DNA of 64,000 nt, taken from the NCBI RefSeq assembly GCF_018780565.1, contig NZ_JADMJN010000003.1:310001-374000 (forward strand), given 5' to 3'. Of the stretch, positions 50,181 to 59,068 are shown piece by piece. The stretch is from Rhodoferax sp. Its GTDB lineage: Bacteria; Pseudomonadota; Gammaproteobacteria; Burkholderiales; Burkholderiaceae_C. A model generated the notes under the pieces. That model did no database searches. It was given only the letters and a program-made list of their open reading frames with translations, and had not been told where the DNA came from. The position numbers and the translations under genes were made by a program. Numbering within the stretch: the stretch's first letter is position 1; every line of letters begins with the position of its first letter.

Positions 50181-50657
50181 ATGAACATCGTCAAAGACAC
50201 CGCCGTCACCCTGCGCTACAAAGTGGCAGATGCCACAGGAAAAATTCTGGAAGAAAGCCGTGAACCCATGGTTTACCTGCACGGCGGCTACGGCAATACT
50301 TTTCCCAAAATTGAAGAAGCCCTGGAAGGCAAAGCCACGGGTTATCAGACCACGCTGCAGTTGGAGCCGCAAGACGCCTTTGGCGTGCGCGATGAAAGCC
50401 TGGTGCAAACCATTCCCAAAACCCAGTTCCCTCCAGGCGTCAAGGTCGGTGGCCAATTGCAGGGCCAGGGCGAAGACGGCCACACCCATGTGTTCACCGT
50501 CATGAAGATCAAGGGCGACACCGTCATGCTTGATGGCAATCACCCGATGGCTGGTAAAGCCTTGCGCTTCAGCCTGACCGTGACAGACGTGCGCGCTGCT
50601 TCAGAGGAAGAAATTGCGCATGGCCACGTGCATGGCGAGCACGGCCACCACCATTGA
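50181..50657 (+). CDS. FKBP-type peptidyl-prolyl isomerase (SlyD-like)
   Basis: 158-aa SlyD-type isomerase/chaperone. FKBP half: KDTAVTLRYKVADATGKILEE and FPKIEEALEGKATG; insert-in-flap chaperone domain around YQTTLQLEPQDAFGVRDES, then NHPMAGKALRFSLTVTDVR. The C-terminal tail is His-rich (HGHVHGEHGHHH) and probably binds nickel or zinc. ATG 50181 is chosen; the longer upstream frame contains no conserved sequence. Confidence 0.93.
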   Translation: MNIVKDTAVTLRYKVADATGKILEESREPMVYLHGGYGNTFPKIEEALEGKATGYQTTLQLEPQDAFGVRDESLVQTIPKTQFPPGVKVGGQLQGQGEDGHTHVFTVMKIKGDTVMLDGNHPMAGKALRFSLTVTDVRAASEEEIAHGHVHGEHGHHH

Positions 50658-50667
50658 TGGCAGGTGC

Positions 50668-51012
50668 TTAGACCTTCTTGAGGAAGCAGGCCTTCAGCAT
50701 GAAGCTGCCTGCATCCATCTTGCAGTCCACCTCGTGGTCGCCGCCCACCAGGCGGATGCTCTTGACCTTGGTACCCATCTTGAGGGTGATGGATGATCCC
50801 TTCACCTTCAGGTCCTTGATTAGCACTACTGCATCGCCATCGGCCAGTACCTGGCCATTGGCATCCTTCACCACCGCATCGCCGTCGTCATCCGCAGTGG
50901 CCGCCGCCAGTTGGGGCCACTCGTGGCCGCAGTCGGCACACACATAGTTGTCGCCATCAGGGTAGGTGTTCTCTTGAGCGCATTGGGGACAGGCGGGTGT
51001 GGTCGTTGGCAT
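50668..51012 (-). CDS. PhnA/YjdM-family zinc-ribbon protein
   Basis: 114-aa cytoplasmic protein beginning MPTTTPACPQCAQENTY with a zinc ribbon (CPQC and CADCGHEW) followed by the YjdM domain (DGDAVVLIKDLKVKGSSITLKMGTKVK). Historically named PhnA but shown in some species not to be a phosphonoacetate hydrolase; biochemical role open. Converges on the FKBP gene with 10 bases between stops. ATG 51012 is chosen over a longer upstream frame. Confidence 0.9.
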   Translation of the reverse strand: MPTTTPACPQCAQENTYPDGDNYVCADCGHEWPQLAAATADDDGDAVVKDANGQVLADGDAVVLIKDLKVKGSSITLKMGTKVKSIRLVGGDHEVDCKMDAGSFMLKACFLKKV

Positions 51013-51206
51013 GTTTTTTTGCAAATAGCGTTGGGGGAGTGCGTATTGTCGGGCACCCATGCAAGTGTGATCCTGATGCGGCTGGTGGTGGCCGGGTTTG
51101 GGACACTGGCACCCCCTCGTACTGTCAAATGCCTTCGATATCGCAGTTTGTAAAGAACTATTGTGTCGAAAATTTTTACACATAAGTTGATGGTTATCTG
51201 TAACTA

Positions 51207-51218
51207 TTTGTATACAAA
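51207..51218. promoter_or_regulatory. Palindrome upstream of the PEP-CTERM promoter
   Basis: TTTGTATACAAA, a perfect 12-nt palindrome about 40-50 bases upstream of the predicted sigma-54 start site. Its position fits a binding site for a response regulator or other activator, but no regulator gene is nearby. Confidence 0.35.
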
Positions 51219-51231
51219 CACATTTTTATTC

Positions 51232-51247
51232 TGGCGCGATTTTTGCT
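51232..51247 (+). promoter_or_regulatory. Candidate sigma-54 promoter of the PEP-CTERM gene
   Basis: TGGCGCGATTTTTGCT: GG and GC are exactly 10 nt apart, as required for -24/-12 recognition. The predicted start site is about 51258, 20-23 bases before the start codon. Genes for PEP-CTERM proteins are known to be controlled by the PrsK/PrsR-RpoN pathway in some relatives. Confidence 0.75.
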
Positions 51248-51280
51248 TTATGTTGTCATGCTTAAAAATGGAGTTATATG

Positions 51281-52213
51281 ATGTTTGCTTTTAAAACGGC
51301 TGGCGCAGCACTGGTAGGTTCGTTTCTGGTGGGCGCCCTGCAAACTGCAACCGCCGCCGTGGTCATTACTTTGCCCACGGGGGCGGTAGATGGTCTACCT
51401 CCGCAAACATACGATCAGACAACAGTGTTTTCAGCCAGCCTGCTCGAACAGCAGCGTGCTGCCGGATTGATGCCGGGTAATCCAACGACGACCTTCACTC
51501 CCGCGATGGGTAGTGGTACAGCCGGTTTGCTGGTTTACTCTGGTAACAATGTGCAAACAACCAACACTAATTTTGGTTTCGTCAAGTCAATTGACGCCAT
51601 TAAAACTGACGTGGATGAAACTTGGGGTGGGGGTACGGTAGGTGGTATCCGTAGCTATCTCAATTCACTGACAGCCAATGCCAACAGCCTCCAGCCACTT
51701 TTTGTTTTCGATCACAACGAAAATCAACAAGGCCCCGATTTGCGAATCAGTGCCAAGTTGACTGTTGGAAGCAGGTCGTTTTCATTTGACAGCGTTGGGG
51801 ATGGCAGCTACGTGATCTCAGATTTCGTTCTGTCCTGCGGAAATGTGAAGCTTGGAACGGGCGCCAGTCAGCCTGGTGATCCCTTAGCATCGTCACCCTG
51901 CAATATTCCTGTGCCTACGGCATCCGGGACTACTTATCGGTGGGACGCCAACGGCCAAGGTAAGCCAGACTATTACGGCATTTTCCAAACTCTGGATATC
52001 TGGTCTTCTGCATACAGCGCCAGTGACGTTTTCAAAGTTGAAATCCACATGCGAGACAACAATGAAGGTGGTTTCGAAGAGTTGGCTATTGGCGGATACA
52101 ACCTGTTCAGTCCAACCAATAACGTACCTGAACCCGGTAGCCTGGCTTTGCTGGGTTTGAGTTTGGGCGCCTTGGCATTGGTTAGCCGGCGACGGACAAA
52201 AACCCCCGACTAG
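51281..52213 (+). CDS. PEP-CTERM sorting-domain protein
   Basis: A 310-aa exported protein with signal peptide (FKTAGAALVGSFLVGALQTATA), a body without recognised domain, and a C-terminal PEP-CTERM signal: VPEPGSLALLGLSLGALAL then SRRR. Exosortase (not in this window) removes the tail at the cell envelope, usually in exopolysaccharide producers. GGAG at 51270 fits ATG 51281 better than ATG 51278. The body contains two cysteines (SCGNVK and SPCNIP). AT content of the leader is higher than its neighbours. Confidence 0.9.
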   Translation: MFAFKTAGAALVGSFLVGALQTATAAVVITLPTGAVDGLPPQTYDQTTVFSASLLEQQRAAGLMPGNPTTTFTPAMGSGTAGLLVYSGNNVQTTNTNFGFVKSIDAIKTDVDETWGGGTVGGIRSYLNSLTANANSLQPLFVFDHNENQQGPDLRISAKLTVGSRSFSFDSVGDGSYVISDFVLSCGNVKLGTGASQPGDPLASSPCNIPVPTASGTTYRWDANGQGKPDYYGIFQTLDIWSSAYSASDVFKVEIHMRDNNEGGFEELAIGGYNLFSPTNNVPEPGSLALLGLSLGALALVSRRRTKTPD

Positions 52214-52243
52214 GTCTTGCCAATTTCGATCTATATGAGGTCG

Positions 52244-52286
52244 AAAAGAGGTTCCTGAGTGCAATATTCAGGAACCTCTTTTTCTT
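52244..52286 (+). terminator. Terminator after the PEP-CTERM gene
   Basis: A perfect 15-bp stem AAAAGAGGTTCCTGA / TCAGGAACCTCTTTT with a 9-nt loop, ending in TTTTTCTTT. Its A-run and T-run make it usable from both sides, including the prmC end. Confidence 0.9.
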
Positions 52287-52360
52287 TGGTCGCGTGCAAT
52301 GCCCATGGCTGCATGTTTTTCATGAAGACTACGGCTCAAAATCCTCCATAGTCTGACCGA

Positions 52361-53185
52361 TCAGGCTTTCGAAACCCGTCCTCCGCTGCACCGCTCAATC
52401 CCACTCAAATCACGCCGCGACTGCACGTCTGCGAAGCCAGCGGTCAGCAGTAGACCGCGAACGGCTTCGGCTTGGTCGTAGCCATGCTCCAGCAGCAGCC
52501 AGCCACCGGGCAACAGATGCGCCGGGGCCTGCGCGATGATGTGGCGGATATCGTCCAGGCCGTCGGGGCCGCTGGCCAAAGCTTGTAAGGGCTCGTGGGT
52601 GAGGGCGTCCAGATGCTGGTCTAGCGCGGCGATGTAGGGCGGGTTGGAGACGATGGCGAGGAAGCGACCCGGCGTGTTGTCGAGCCAGGAGCCCTGTGCC
52701 CACTGCACATCCAGGTGCAGACGCTGGGCATTGGCGCTTGCAACGGCCAGCGCATCGCAGCTGTAGTCCACGGCGTTCACTTGCAGATCAGGCCGGGTGT
52801 GCTTGAGCGCCAGGGCGATAGCACCGCTGCCGGTGCCCAGGTCGATGACCGATGCCTGGAGAATGTCGCCGAGAACTTCCAGCGCCCAGTCCACCAGGGT
52901 TTCGGTGTCCGGGCGGGGCACCAGCACGCGGGCGTCTACGGCCAGGTCCAGGCCGAAAAATTCTTTATGGCCGCTCAGATAAGCCAAGGGCTCGCCGGTG
53001 GCGCGGCGTCGCACAAGTGCCAGAAAATCGGTTTCGCATGTTGCTGGCAGCACGTCGGCGTCGTGCGCCAGCAGCCAGGCGCGCTGGGTCTCGGTCTTGC
53101 CCAGGGCGTGCAGCAGCAGCAACTGCGCGTCCAGCCGGTCCAGACCAAGGGCCAGGGCGGCGCTGAGGGCTTGGGCGACGGTCAT
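52361..53185 (-). CDS. prmC: Release-factor glutamine methyltransferase
   Basis: Methylates the Gln of the GGQ motif in release factors 1 and 2. From ATG 53185 (MTVAQALSAALALGLDRLDA) it has 274 aa. SAM-binding motif is VIDLGTGSGAIAL and the catalytic NPPY is in AIVSNPPYIAAL. It follows prfA after 4 bases, the usual pairing with its substrate gene. Confidence 0.95.
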   Translation of the reverse strand: MTVAQALSAALALGLDRLDAQLLLLHALGKTETQRAWLLAHDADVLPATCETDFLALVRRRATGEPLAYLSGHKEFFGLDLAVDARVLVPRPDTETLVDWALEVLGDILQASVIDLGTGSGAIALALKHTRPDLQVNAVDYSCDALAVASANAQRLHLDVQWAQGSWLDNTPGRFLAIVSNPPYIAALDQHLDALTHEPLQALASGPDGLDDIRHIIAQAPAHLLPGGWLLLEHGYDQAEAVRGLLLTAGFADVQSRRDLSGIERCSGGRVSKA

Positions 53186-53189
53186 CACC

Positions 53190-54290
53190 TTAAGCGCCTG
53201 CACCCACTTCCAGCGCCGCCAGTTGCTGTGCGGCTTCATAGGCCTGCAGCGCTTGCACCACGTCGTCCAGATCGCCTTCCATGATGCCCAGCAGCTTGTA
53301 CAGCGTGAGGTTGATACGGTGGTCGGTCAGGCGACCCTGTGGGAAGTTGTAGGTGCGAATGCGGTCACTGCGATCGCCACTGCCAACCAGACTCTTACGC
53401 TCGGCGGCGTCCTTGGCGGCGCGCTCGCTGCGGTCTTTTTCGTGGATACGGGCGGTCAGCACTTTCAGGGCTTGGGCCTTGTTGCTGTGCTGGCTGCGGC
53501 CGTCCTGGCATTCCGCCACGATGCCGGTGGGGATGTGCGTGATACGCACCGCCGAGTCGGTCTTGTTGATGTGCTGGCCACCGGCGCCGCTGGCGCGGTA
53601 GGTGTCGATGCGCAGATCCGAGGGGTTGATCTTGATGGCTTCGGCCTCGTCCTGCTCGGCCAGCACCGCTACCGTACAAGCGCTGGTGTGGATGCGACCT
53701 TGTGTCTCGGTGGCGGGCACGCGCTGCACGCGGTGGCCGCCCGACTCGAACTTGAGCGCGCCGTACACATTGTCGCCTTCCATGCGGATGACGACCTCCT
53801 TGTAGCCACCCAGTTCGCTGGGCGATTCGCTGACGATCTCGGTCTTCCAGCCACAGCGGTCGCCGTAGCGGGTGTACATGCGCAGCAGGTCGCCGGCAAA
53901 CAGGGCCGATTCGTCACCACCGGTGCCGGCGCGAATCTCCACAAAGGCGGGGCGGGCGTCGTCGGGGTCTTTGGGCAGCAGCATGCGCTGCAGTTCGCCT
54001 TCGAGCTGGGCGATCTCGGCGGTGGCGTTGTCGATTTCTTCCTGTGCCATCTCGGCCATGTCCGCATCGCCAGAGGCGCCGGAAAGCATCTCTTGGCCCG
54101 CGGCCAGGTCGGCTTCGCGCTGCTGGTAGCGCGTCCAGCGGCTGGCCACGGCGGCCACGTCGGTGTGCTCGCGCGACAGCACCAGGAACTGCTTCATGTC
54201 TTTCATGATGTCTTCGCGCGAGAGCAAAAATTCAAGCTCTCCCAGACGGTCGACGTAGCGGGCAAGTTGTTGGCGCAAAAAAGGTTTCAT
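53190..54290 (-). CDS. prfA: Peptide chain release factor 1
   Basis: Recognises UAA and UAG stops and triggers peptide release. The 366-aa protein starts at ATG 54290 ([19 protein letters not shown]). The codon-recognition PAT motif is in [10 protein letters not shown] and the catalytic GGQ is in [13 protein letters not shown]. Domain 1 coiled coil is intact. Confidence 0.97.
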   Translation of the reverse strand: MKPFLRQQLARYVDRLGELEFLLSREDIMKDMKQFLVLSREHTDVAAVASRWTRYQQREADLAAGQEMLSGASGDADMAEMAQEEIDNATAEIAQLEGELQRMLLPKDPDDARPAFVEIRAGTGGDESALFAGDLLRMYTRYGDRCGWKTEIVSESPSELGGYKEVVIRMEGDNVYGALKFESGGHRVQRVPATETQGRIHTSACTVAVLAEQDEAEAIKINPSDLRIDTYRASGAGGQHINKTDSAVRITHIPTGIVAECQDGRSQHSNKAQALKVLTARIHEKDRSERAAKDAAERKSLVGSGDRSDRIRTYNFPQGRLTDHRINLTLYKLLGIMEGDLDDVVQALQAYEAAQQLAALEVGAGA

Positions 54291-54401
54291 GAAGCTACGA
54301 GAGAGAAAGTATGGAAAGAAAGAGAGATTCCGTTGCCACAACGTACCAAGGCATTTGCACTTCTTTCCTTAAAAGACTTGGCCAAATATGGCAGTTGGCT
54401 C

Positions 54402-54431
54402 CCTCTTCCACCCGGTGGGGTGGGAGAGGGG
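54402..54431. repeat. Inverted repeat between hemA and prfA
   Basis: A 13-bp stem CCCTCTTCCACCC / GGGTGGGAGAGGG (one wobble pair), loop GGTG. No T-run follows on either strand, so it looks more like a REP-type palindrome or an mRNA-stabilising hairpin than a terminator. Only one copy was seen in this window. Confidence 0.5.
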
Positions 54432-54459
54432 GAGACCCAGAGAAAAGTAATTAACCCAG

Positions 54460-55719
54460 CTAACGCTCTTTGCGCAAAAAGAAATGCTGGATAGCAGTGC
54501 TGGCGCGTTCGCGGGCCGTGGCGTCTCCCGCATGCAATTCGGCCATGGCGCCATGCAGCATTTTCTGGGTCAGTCCTTTGGACAGGGCTTCCAGCACGGC
54601 GTCCACATCCTCGCCCTTGGCCAGCAGCTTGCGGGCCCGGACGATTTCGCCGGCACGCCATTCATCGGCCTGGGCGTTGAGTTGCTGAATCAGGGGTACC
54701 GAGCCGCGCTGGTCCACCCAATGCATGAAGCTTTGCACACCGGCGTCCACAATGGCCTCGGCCTGGGCCACAGCAGCCTGCCGACTGGCTTGCGCGGTTT
54801 GCACCACACCGGCAAGATCGTCCACCGTGTAGAGGTAGATGTCTTCCAGCGCCTTGACCTCGGGTTCAATGTCGCGCGGCACGGCCAGGTCCACCATGAA
54901 CATGGGGCGGCGCTTGCGGCGTTTCAGGGCGCGTTCGACCGCACCCAGGCCAATGATGGGCAAGGTGCTGGCGGTGCAGCTGATAACGGCATCAAACTCG
55001 TGCAAACGGTCCGGCAGGTCGGCCAGGCGCATGACTTCACCGCCAAAGCGGGTGGCGAGTTTTTCGCCGCGCTCCAGTGTGCGGTTGGCAATGGCCAGTT
55101 GTTTGGGGTTCTTGGCTGCAAAGTGGGTGGCGCACAGCTCAATCATTTCGCCAGCCCCCACGAACAGGACTCTGACGTCGCTCAGGTCTTCAAACAATTG
55201 CCCGGCCAGTCGCACGGCGGCGGCGGCCATGCTGATGGAGTGGGCGCCAATCTCGGTCGAGGTGCGCACCTCTTTGGCCACAGCAAACGAGCGCTGGAAC
55301 AACTGGCTGAGCGTGGTGCCCAAGGCACCCGCAGCTTCGGCGGCGCGCACTGCATCTTTCAGCTGACCCAGGATTTGCGGCTCGCCCAGCACCATGGAGT
55401 CCAGCCCGCTGGCCACCCGAAAGGCGTGACGTGCGGCATGGCCGTTTTCCAGCGTGTAGGAGTGGGAGCGCAGCAGGGCTGGGGAGACACCACCTGAATG
55501 CGCCAGCCAGTCCAGCGTGTGTTCCAGCTCGGGCTTGTCACCAGCGCAGTAGATTTCGGTACGGTTGCAGGTGGAGATGAGGGCCGCCTCGGGCTGGCGT
55601 GAAAGTGACTCGCGCAACCCCCGCAAGGTGGGCTCAATCTGGTCCATGGCGAACGCAAACCGGCCACGCAGATCGAGCGGCGCGGTCGTGTGATTGATGC
55701 CTAAAGCCCAGACTGCCAT
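54460..55719 (-). CDS. hemA: Glutamyl-tRNA reductase
   Basis: First step of tetrapyrrole synthesis by the C5 route, 419 aa. Catalytic Cys is in [18 protein letters not shown]-binding domain near [20 protein letters not shown]; the C-terminal dimerisation domain follows. Order hemA-prfA-prmC is common in proteobacteria. The start codon abuts a palindrome at 55720-55741. Confidence 0.97.
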   Translation of the reverse strand: MAVWALGINHTTAPLDLRGRFAFAMDQIEPTLRGLRESLSRQPEAALISTCNRTEIYCAGDKPELEHTLDWLAHSGGVSPALLRSHSYTLENGHAARHAFRVASGLDSMVLGEPQILGQLKDAVRAAEAAGALGTTLSQLFQRSFAVAKEVRTSTEIGAHSISMAAAAVRLAGQLFEDLSDVRVLFVGAGEMIELCATHFAAKNPKQLAIANRTLERGEKLATRFGGEVMRLADLPDRLHEFDAVISCTASTLPIIGLGAVERALKRRKRRPMFMVDLAVPRDIEPEVKALEDIYLYTVDDLAGVVQTAQASRQAAVAQAEAIVDAGVQSFMHWVDQRGSVPLIQQLNAQADEWRAGEIVRARKLLAKGEDVDAVLEALSKGLTQKMLHGAMAELHAGDATARERASTAIQHFFLRKER

Positions 55720-55741
55720 GCGCTGATTATAAAATCAGCGC
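55720..55741 (-). promoter_or_regulatory. Palindrome with TATAAT box next to hemA start
   Basis: A perfect 22-nt palindrome (CGCTGATT-ATAA-AATCAGCG plus one G/C pair) touching the hemA start codon. On the minus strand it contains TATAAT six bases before the ATG, with TTGATG 15 bases further up. If used, transcription would start about at the ATG (leaderless mRNA). Confidence 0.4.
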
Positions 55742-55790
55742 GAGCCCATCAACCCCGGACATTGCGCCATTGCTACAGATATCACCCGCC

Positions 55791-56069
55791 ATGGGCCCGA
55801 TTGACCTGCTGATTCACCTGTTGAACTTCCTCGCCCCTGCATTGTTTGTAGCGGTGCTGGTGGCGCTGTGTGCCCCAATTCTTATGAAAAATAGGCCTGT
55901 AGCCCTTGCCGCATGGACGCAGATAGCTATTAATTTTATAGTGAGCGCGGTGACTCTTGTGCTTGGCCTGTGGTTTTTTGGCCGTGACGGCAAGATGACG
56001 ACCTACGCAGGCATGACACTGCTGTGTGCCACCAGCCAGTGGCTCATGCTGCGCGGCTGGCGGGCCTGA
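55791..56069 (+). CDS. Hypothetical small membrane protein
   Basis: A 92-aa protein from ATG 55791 with three hydrophobic segments (LLNFLAPALFVAVLVALCAP, then IAINFIVSAVTLVLGLWFFG and MTLLCATSQWLMLRGW). No family recognised. The central part (KNRPVALAAWTQIAINFIVS) is encoded by repeat copy 12. It is divergent from hemA. Confidence 0.7.
   Translation: MGPIDLLIHLLNFLAPALFVAVLVALCAPILMKNRPVALAAWTQIAINFIVSAVTLVLGLWFFGRDGKMTTYAGMTLLCATSQWLMLRGWRA
55889..55942 (+). repeat. Short interspersed element, copy 12 (inside small membrane gene)
   Basis: AAATAGGC at 55889, CTGTAGCCCT at 55897, a 19-nt spacer, then GCTATTAATTTTATAGT at 55926-55942. Left blocks are the best match to the consensus; the last arm base is changed. 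Read through in frame. Confidence 0.78.
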
Positions 56070-56091
56070 CCACCCGCCAGCCGCCCCGGAT

Positions 56092-57207
56092 TTACTTGTC
56101 CGCCTTGAAATTCGTGAAGGTGCGAGTCTGCACCCGGCGAATATCCTGCGGCAGGGCGTCCGGTGCAATCATGGTCTTGGTGGCAGCCGCATCCAGGAAG
56201 ATGGATTTGTTTGCGGCCACTTCCTTTTTCACAAACTTGAGGGATGCGGCGTTCGGGTTGGCATAAAACACCTTGTTGGTGAGCGCTGCATGCACTTCGG
56301 GCCGCAGGATGTAGTTGATGAACAAATGGGCGTTGGCCACGTTGGGCGCATCCTTGGGGATCGCCATGGTGTCAAAGAACAGCGTGGCGCCGGTTTTGGG
56401 TACCAAGGCTTCAATCACCACCGGCGGCTTGGCCTTGGCCTCCAAAGCACGATTGCGGGCGATGTTGATATCACCGGAAAAACCCATGACCAGGCAGGTG
56501 GCACCACTGGCCATCTCCTCGATGTACCCGGATGACGAAAAGCGCGTGACATAGGGGCGAATGCTTTTGAGCAGCCTGGCGGCTTCGGCATAGTCGGCCG
56601 CATCGCGGCTGTAGGCGGGTTTGCCAACGTACAACAGGGCTGCGGGCAGTACCTCGGAGGCGGAGTCCAGCACGCTCACGCCACAGCTTTTGAGTTTGCT
56701 GACGTATTGGGGGTCAAACAACAGACTCCATGCGTTCTCGGGCATGGGCAGGGTGCCCAGCGCCGCCTTGACCTTGTTGACGTTGATGCCCACCGTGACA
56801 TAGCCCCACATCCAGTCCACCAGGTAGGCGTTGCCTGGGTCGACCTTGGCCAGTTGTTCCAGCAGGCCTTTGTCCAGATTGCCCCAGTTGGTGAGCTTGC
56901 TGCGGTCCAGCTTTTGCAGCAGCCCGCCTTCGATCTGGTTTTTGGCAAAGTGAGAGCCGGGCACCACGATGTCGTAGCCGGTTTTGCCCGCCACCAGCTT
57001 GGCGTGCAGGGTCTCGTTGTTGTCGTAGGTGTCGTAGCGAACCTTGATGCCGGTTTCTTTTTCGAAATTCTTGATTGTGTCTTCGGCGATGTAGTCGGAC
57101 CAGTTGTAAATGTTCAGTACCTTGGGGTCTGCTGCATGTGCAGATCCTATGCACAGCAGGGCGCTGGCGGCCAGTGCCATGCCAACTCGTTTCAAGTTCG
57201 TTGCCAT
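56092..57207 (-). CDS. Polyamine ABC transporter substrate-binding protein (PotF/PotD type)
   Basis: 371-aa periplasmic binding protein. From ATG 57207 it has a signal peptide (ALAASALLCIGSAHAADPK) and the family N-terminus VLNIYNWSDYIAEDTIKNFEKETG, then FVVPGSHFAKNQIEGG-like and WGYVTVGIN. Likely ligand is putrescine or spermidine. No permease or ATPase of that family is adjacent; it follows ugpQ by 62 bases. The upstream in-frame extension overlaps ugpQ and is not coding. Confidence 0.9.
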   Translation of the reverse strand: MATNLKRVGMALAASALLCIGSAHAADPKVLNIYNWSDYIAEDTIKNFEKETGIKVRYDTYDNNETLHAKLVAGKTGYDIVVPGSHFAKNQIEGGLLQKLDRSKLTNWGNLDKGLLEQLAKVDPGNAYLVDWMWGYVTVGINVNKVKAALGTLPMPENAWSLLFDPQYVSKLKSCGVSVLDSASEVLPAALLYVGKPAYSRDAADYAEAARLLKSIRPYVTRFSSSGYIEEMASGATCLVMGFSGDINIARNRALEAKAKPPVVIEALVPKTGATLFFDTMAIPKDAPNVANAHLFINYILRPEVHAALTNKVFYANPNAASLKFVKKEVAANKSIFLDAAATKTMIAPDALPQDIRRVQTRTFTNFKADK

Positions 57208-57269
57208 ATGAGTCGGTTTTCTTGGAAGAGGGAGATTGGGACGAAAATCATAGCAAAGGCCAGACATCG

Positions 57270-58043
57270 TCAGGCCGGCGAAAAAAGGTCCACCCGGTCG
57301 GTGATGATGCCGTCCGTACCCAGCTGGATCAGGCGTTCGGCCGCCCACTCGTCGTTCACGGTGTAGCTGAGCATTCGAAAGCCCGCCCTTCTGGCCTGTG
57401 TGACGCTGGATGTGTCCCACAAGGCATGGTTGCAGACAATGGCCACGCATTCCAGCGACAGGGCAGTCTCCAGCCAGCCTTTCCACAAGGTGTCCAGCAA
57501 CAGGCCGCGTGGCAGCCGGACTTGGGCATCGCGGGCTGCCTCCAATGCTTCCGGGTTGAAGGATGTCAGCAGTGGCGGCACGGCGGCACCTTGCCAGAAC
57601 CGTGCGGCATGGTTTGCCACTACGTCGCCGGTCTGGCGTTCCTGACCCGGCGTGGGTTTGATTTCGATGTTCAGGAAAAAACCGTTTTGCAGGCAATAGC
57701 GCGCAATGTTCTCCAGGCTGGGCAGAGGCTCGCCCGCAAAGCTGCGGGAGTGCCAGCTGCCGGCATCGAGTTGCGACAGGGCGCTCCAGGGATGGTCGCC
57801 GCCCATAGGGCTGGCGGCGGCACCCAGCAGTCGGGGGCCGTTGGTGGTGCGCTGCAGTGTGGCGTCGTGCATCAGGAAAGGGATGCCGTCGGCACTGAGC
57901 TTGACGTCGCATTCGAACATGCGGTAGCCATGGCTGGCGCCCAGACGCAAGGCGGCCAGCGTGTTCTCAGGGGCCAGCTTGCCGGCGCCCCGGTGCGCTA
58001 TCCAGCGCGGGTAAGGCCAGTTGTCGGCGTCGACCGGCAGCAT
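57270..58043 (-). CDS. ugpQ: Glycerophosphodiester phosphodiesterase
   Basis: Cytoplasmic enzyme hydrolysing glycerophosphodiesters brought in by the Ugp transporter to glycerol-3-phosphate plus alcohol. The 257-aa protein has the GDPD motifs IAHRGAGKLAPENTLAAL (catalytic His, Glu), FECDVKLSADGIPFLMHD and NIEIKPTPG. Its start overlaps the ugpC stop by one base. Confidence 0.95.
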   Translation of the reverse strand: MLPVDADNWPYPRWIAHRGAGKLAPENTLAALRLGASHGYRMFECDVKLSADGIPFLMHDATLQRTTNGPRLLGAAASPMGGDHPWSALSQLDAGSWHSRSFAGEPLPSLENIARYCLQNGFFLNIEIKPTPGQERQTGDVVANHAARFWQGAAVPPLLTSFNPEALEAARDAQVRLPRGLLLDTLWKGWLETALSLECVAIVCNHALWDTSSVTQARRAGFRMLSYTVNDEWAAERLIQLGTDGIITDRVDLFSPA

Positions 58044-59068
58044 CAGGGGGCTTCCCTGCGCTTGCCGGTGCCGGCGTCAAACCAGTGCATCTTGTCCCTA
58101 CGCGGCGTGACGTGGATCGTGCTGCCCAAGGCAGGCACTGCATGTGACTCTTCGGTGCGGATGATCACCATCTCGTCGCCGCTGCCGTGCACCCATCGGC
58201 CGTAGATCAGACGCTCGGCACCCAGCATTTCCACGGCTTCCACCCGCAGTGCCCAGCCGGCGGCAGTGATGTCCAAATGCTCGGGGCGCACGCCGGCGAT
58301 GGTGCCTGCCTTGGCGTCCGGTGCGTTCTTCAAAAGATTCATGGGCGGCGAGCCCATGAAGCTGGCGACAAAAGTGGTGGCAGGTTGGGTATAGACCTCT
58401 TCGGGCGTGCCGAACTGTTCCACCACACCGGCGTTCATGACCAGCATGCGCTGGGCCAATGTCATGGCTTCCACCTGGTCGTGCGTGACGAACAGCGCGG
58501 TAATACCCAGCTCGCGATGCAGCTTCTGAATCTCCAGTCGGGTCTGCGCGCGAAGCTTGGCGTCAAGGTTGCTCAGGGGCTCGTCAAACAGAAACACCTG
58601 CGGCTGGCGCACGATGGCGCGACCCATGGCCACCCGCTGGCGCTGCCCGCCGGAAAGCTCTCGTGGCTTGCGCTGCAAAAAAGGTCCGATTTCCAGAATC
58701 CGGGCGGCCTTGTTGACCCGGGCTTTGATTTCCTCCAGGGGCACCTTGGCAATCTTGAGCCCATAGGCCATGTTCTCGAACACGCTCATGTGCGGGTACA
58801 AGGCGTAGTTCTGGAACACCATGGCGATATCGCGCTCGGAGGGTTCCAGGTCATTGACAACCCGATTGCCAATGGAGATCTCACCGCCGCTGATTTCTTC
58901 CAGCCCCGCCACCATGCGCAACAAAGTGGATTTGCCGCAGCCTGAAGGGCCCACGATCACGATGAACTCGCCGTCCAGAATGTCGGCGTTCACGCCATGG
59001 ATGACCTGGTTGGCGGACTTGCCCGAACCATAGCGCTTGAGGACGTTTTTAAGAGTGATTGAAGCCAT
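58043..59068 (-). CDS. ugpC: sn-Glycerol-3-phosphate ABC transporter, ATP-binding subunit
   Basis: 341-aa ATPase of the CUT1 type. Walker [10 protein letters not shown] at about 40-48, signature [15 protein letters not shown], Walker [14 protein letters not shown], and a C-terminal TOBE-like regulatory domain ([11 protein letters not shown]). Gene order ugpB-A-E-C-Q is complete and tightly packed, which supports the substrate assignment over other sugars. Confidence 0.95.
   Translation of the reverse strand: MASITLKNVLKRYGSGKSANQVIHGVNADILDGEFIVIVGPSGCGKSTLLRMVAGLEEISGGEISIGNRVVNDLEPSERDIAMVFQNYALYPHMSVFENMAYGLKIAKVPLEEIKARVNKAARILEIGPFLQRKPRELSGGQRQRVAMGRAIVRQPQVFLFDEPLSNLDAKLRAQTRLEIQKLHRELGITALFVTHDQVEAMTLAQRMLVMNAGVVEQFGTPEEVYTQPATTFVASFMGSPPMNLLKNAPDAKAGTIAGVRPEHLDITAAGWALRVEAVEMLGAERLIYGRWVHGSGDEMVIIRTEESHAVPALGSTIHVTPRRDKMHWFDAGTGKRREAP

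Noticed and set aside
52998..54494. Long plus-strand frame opposite prmC/prfA (also frames at 57075-58205 and 60900-61979 opposite ugp genes)
   Set aside because: Antisense shadows of well-identified genes; composition follows the real gene on the other strand.
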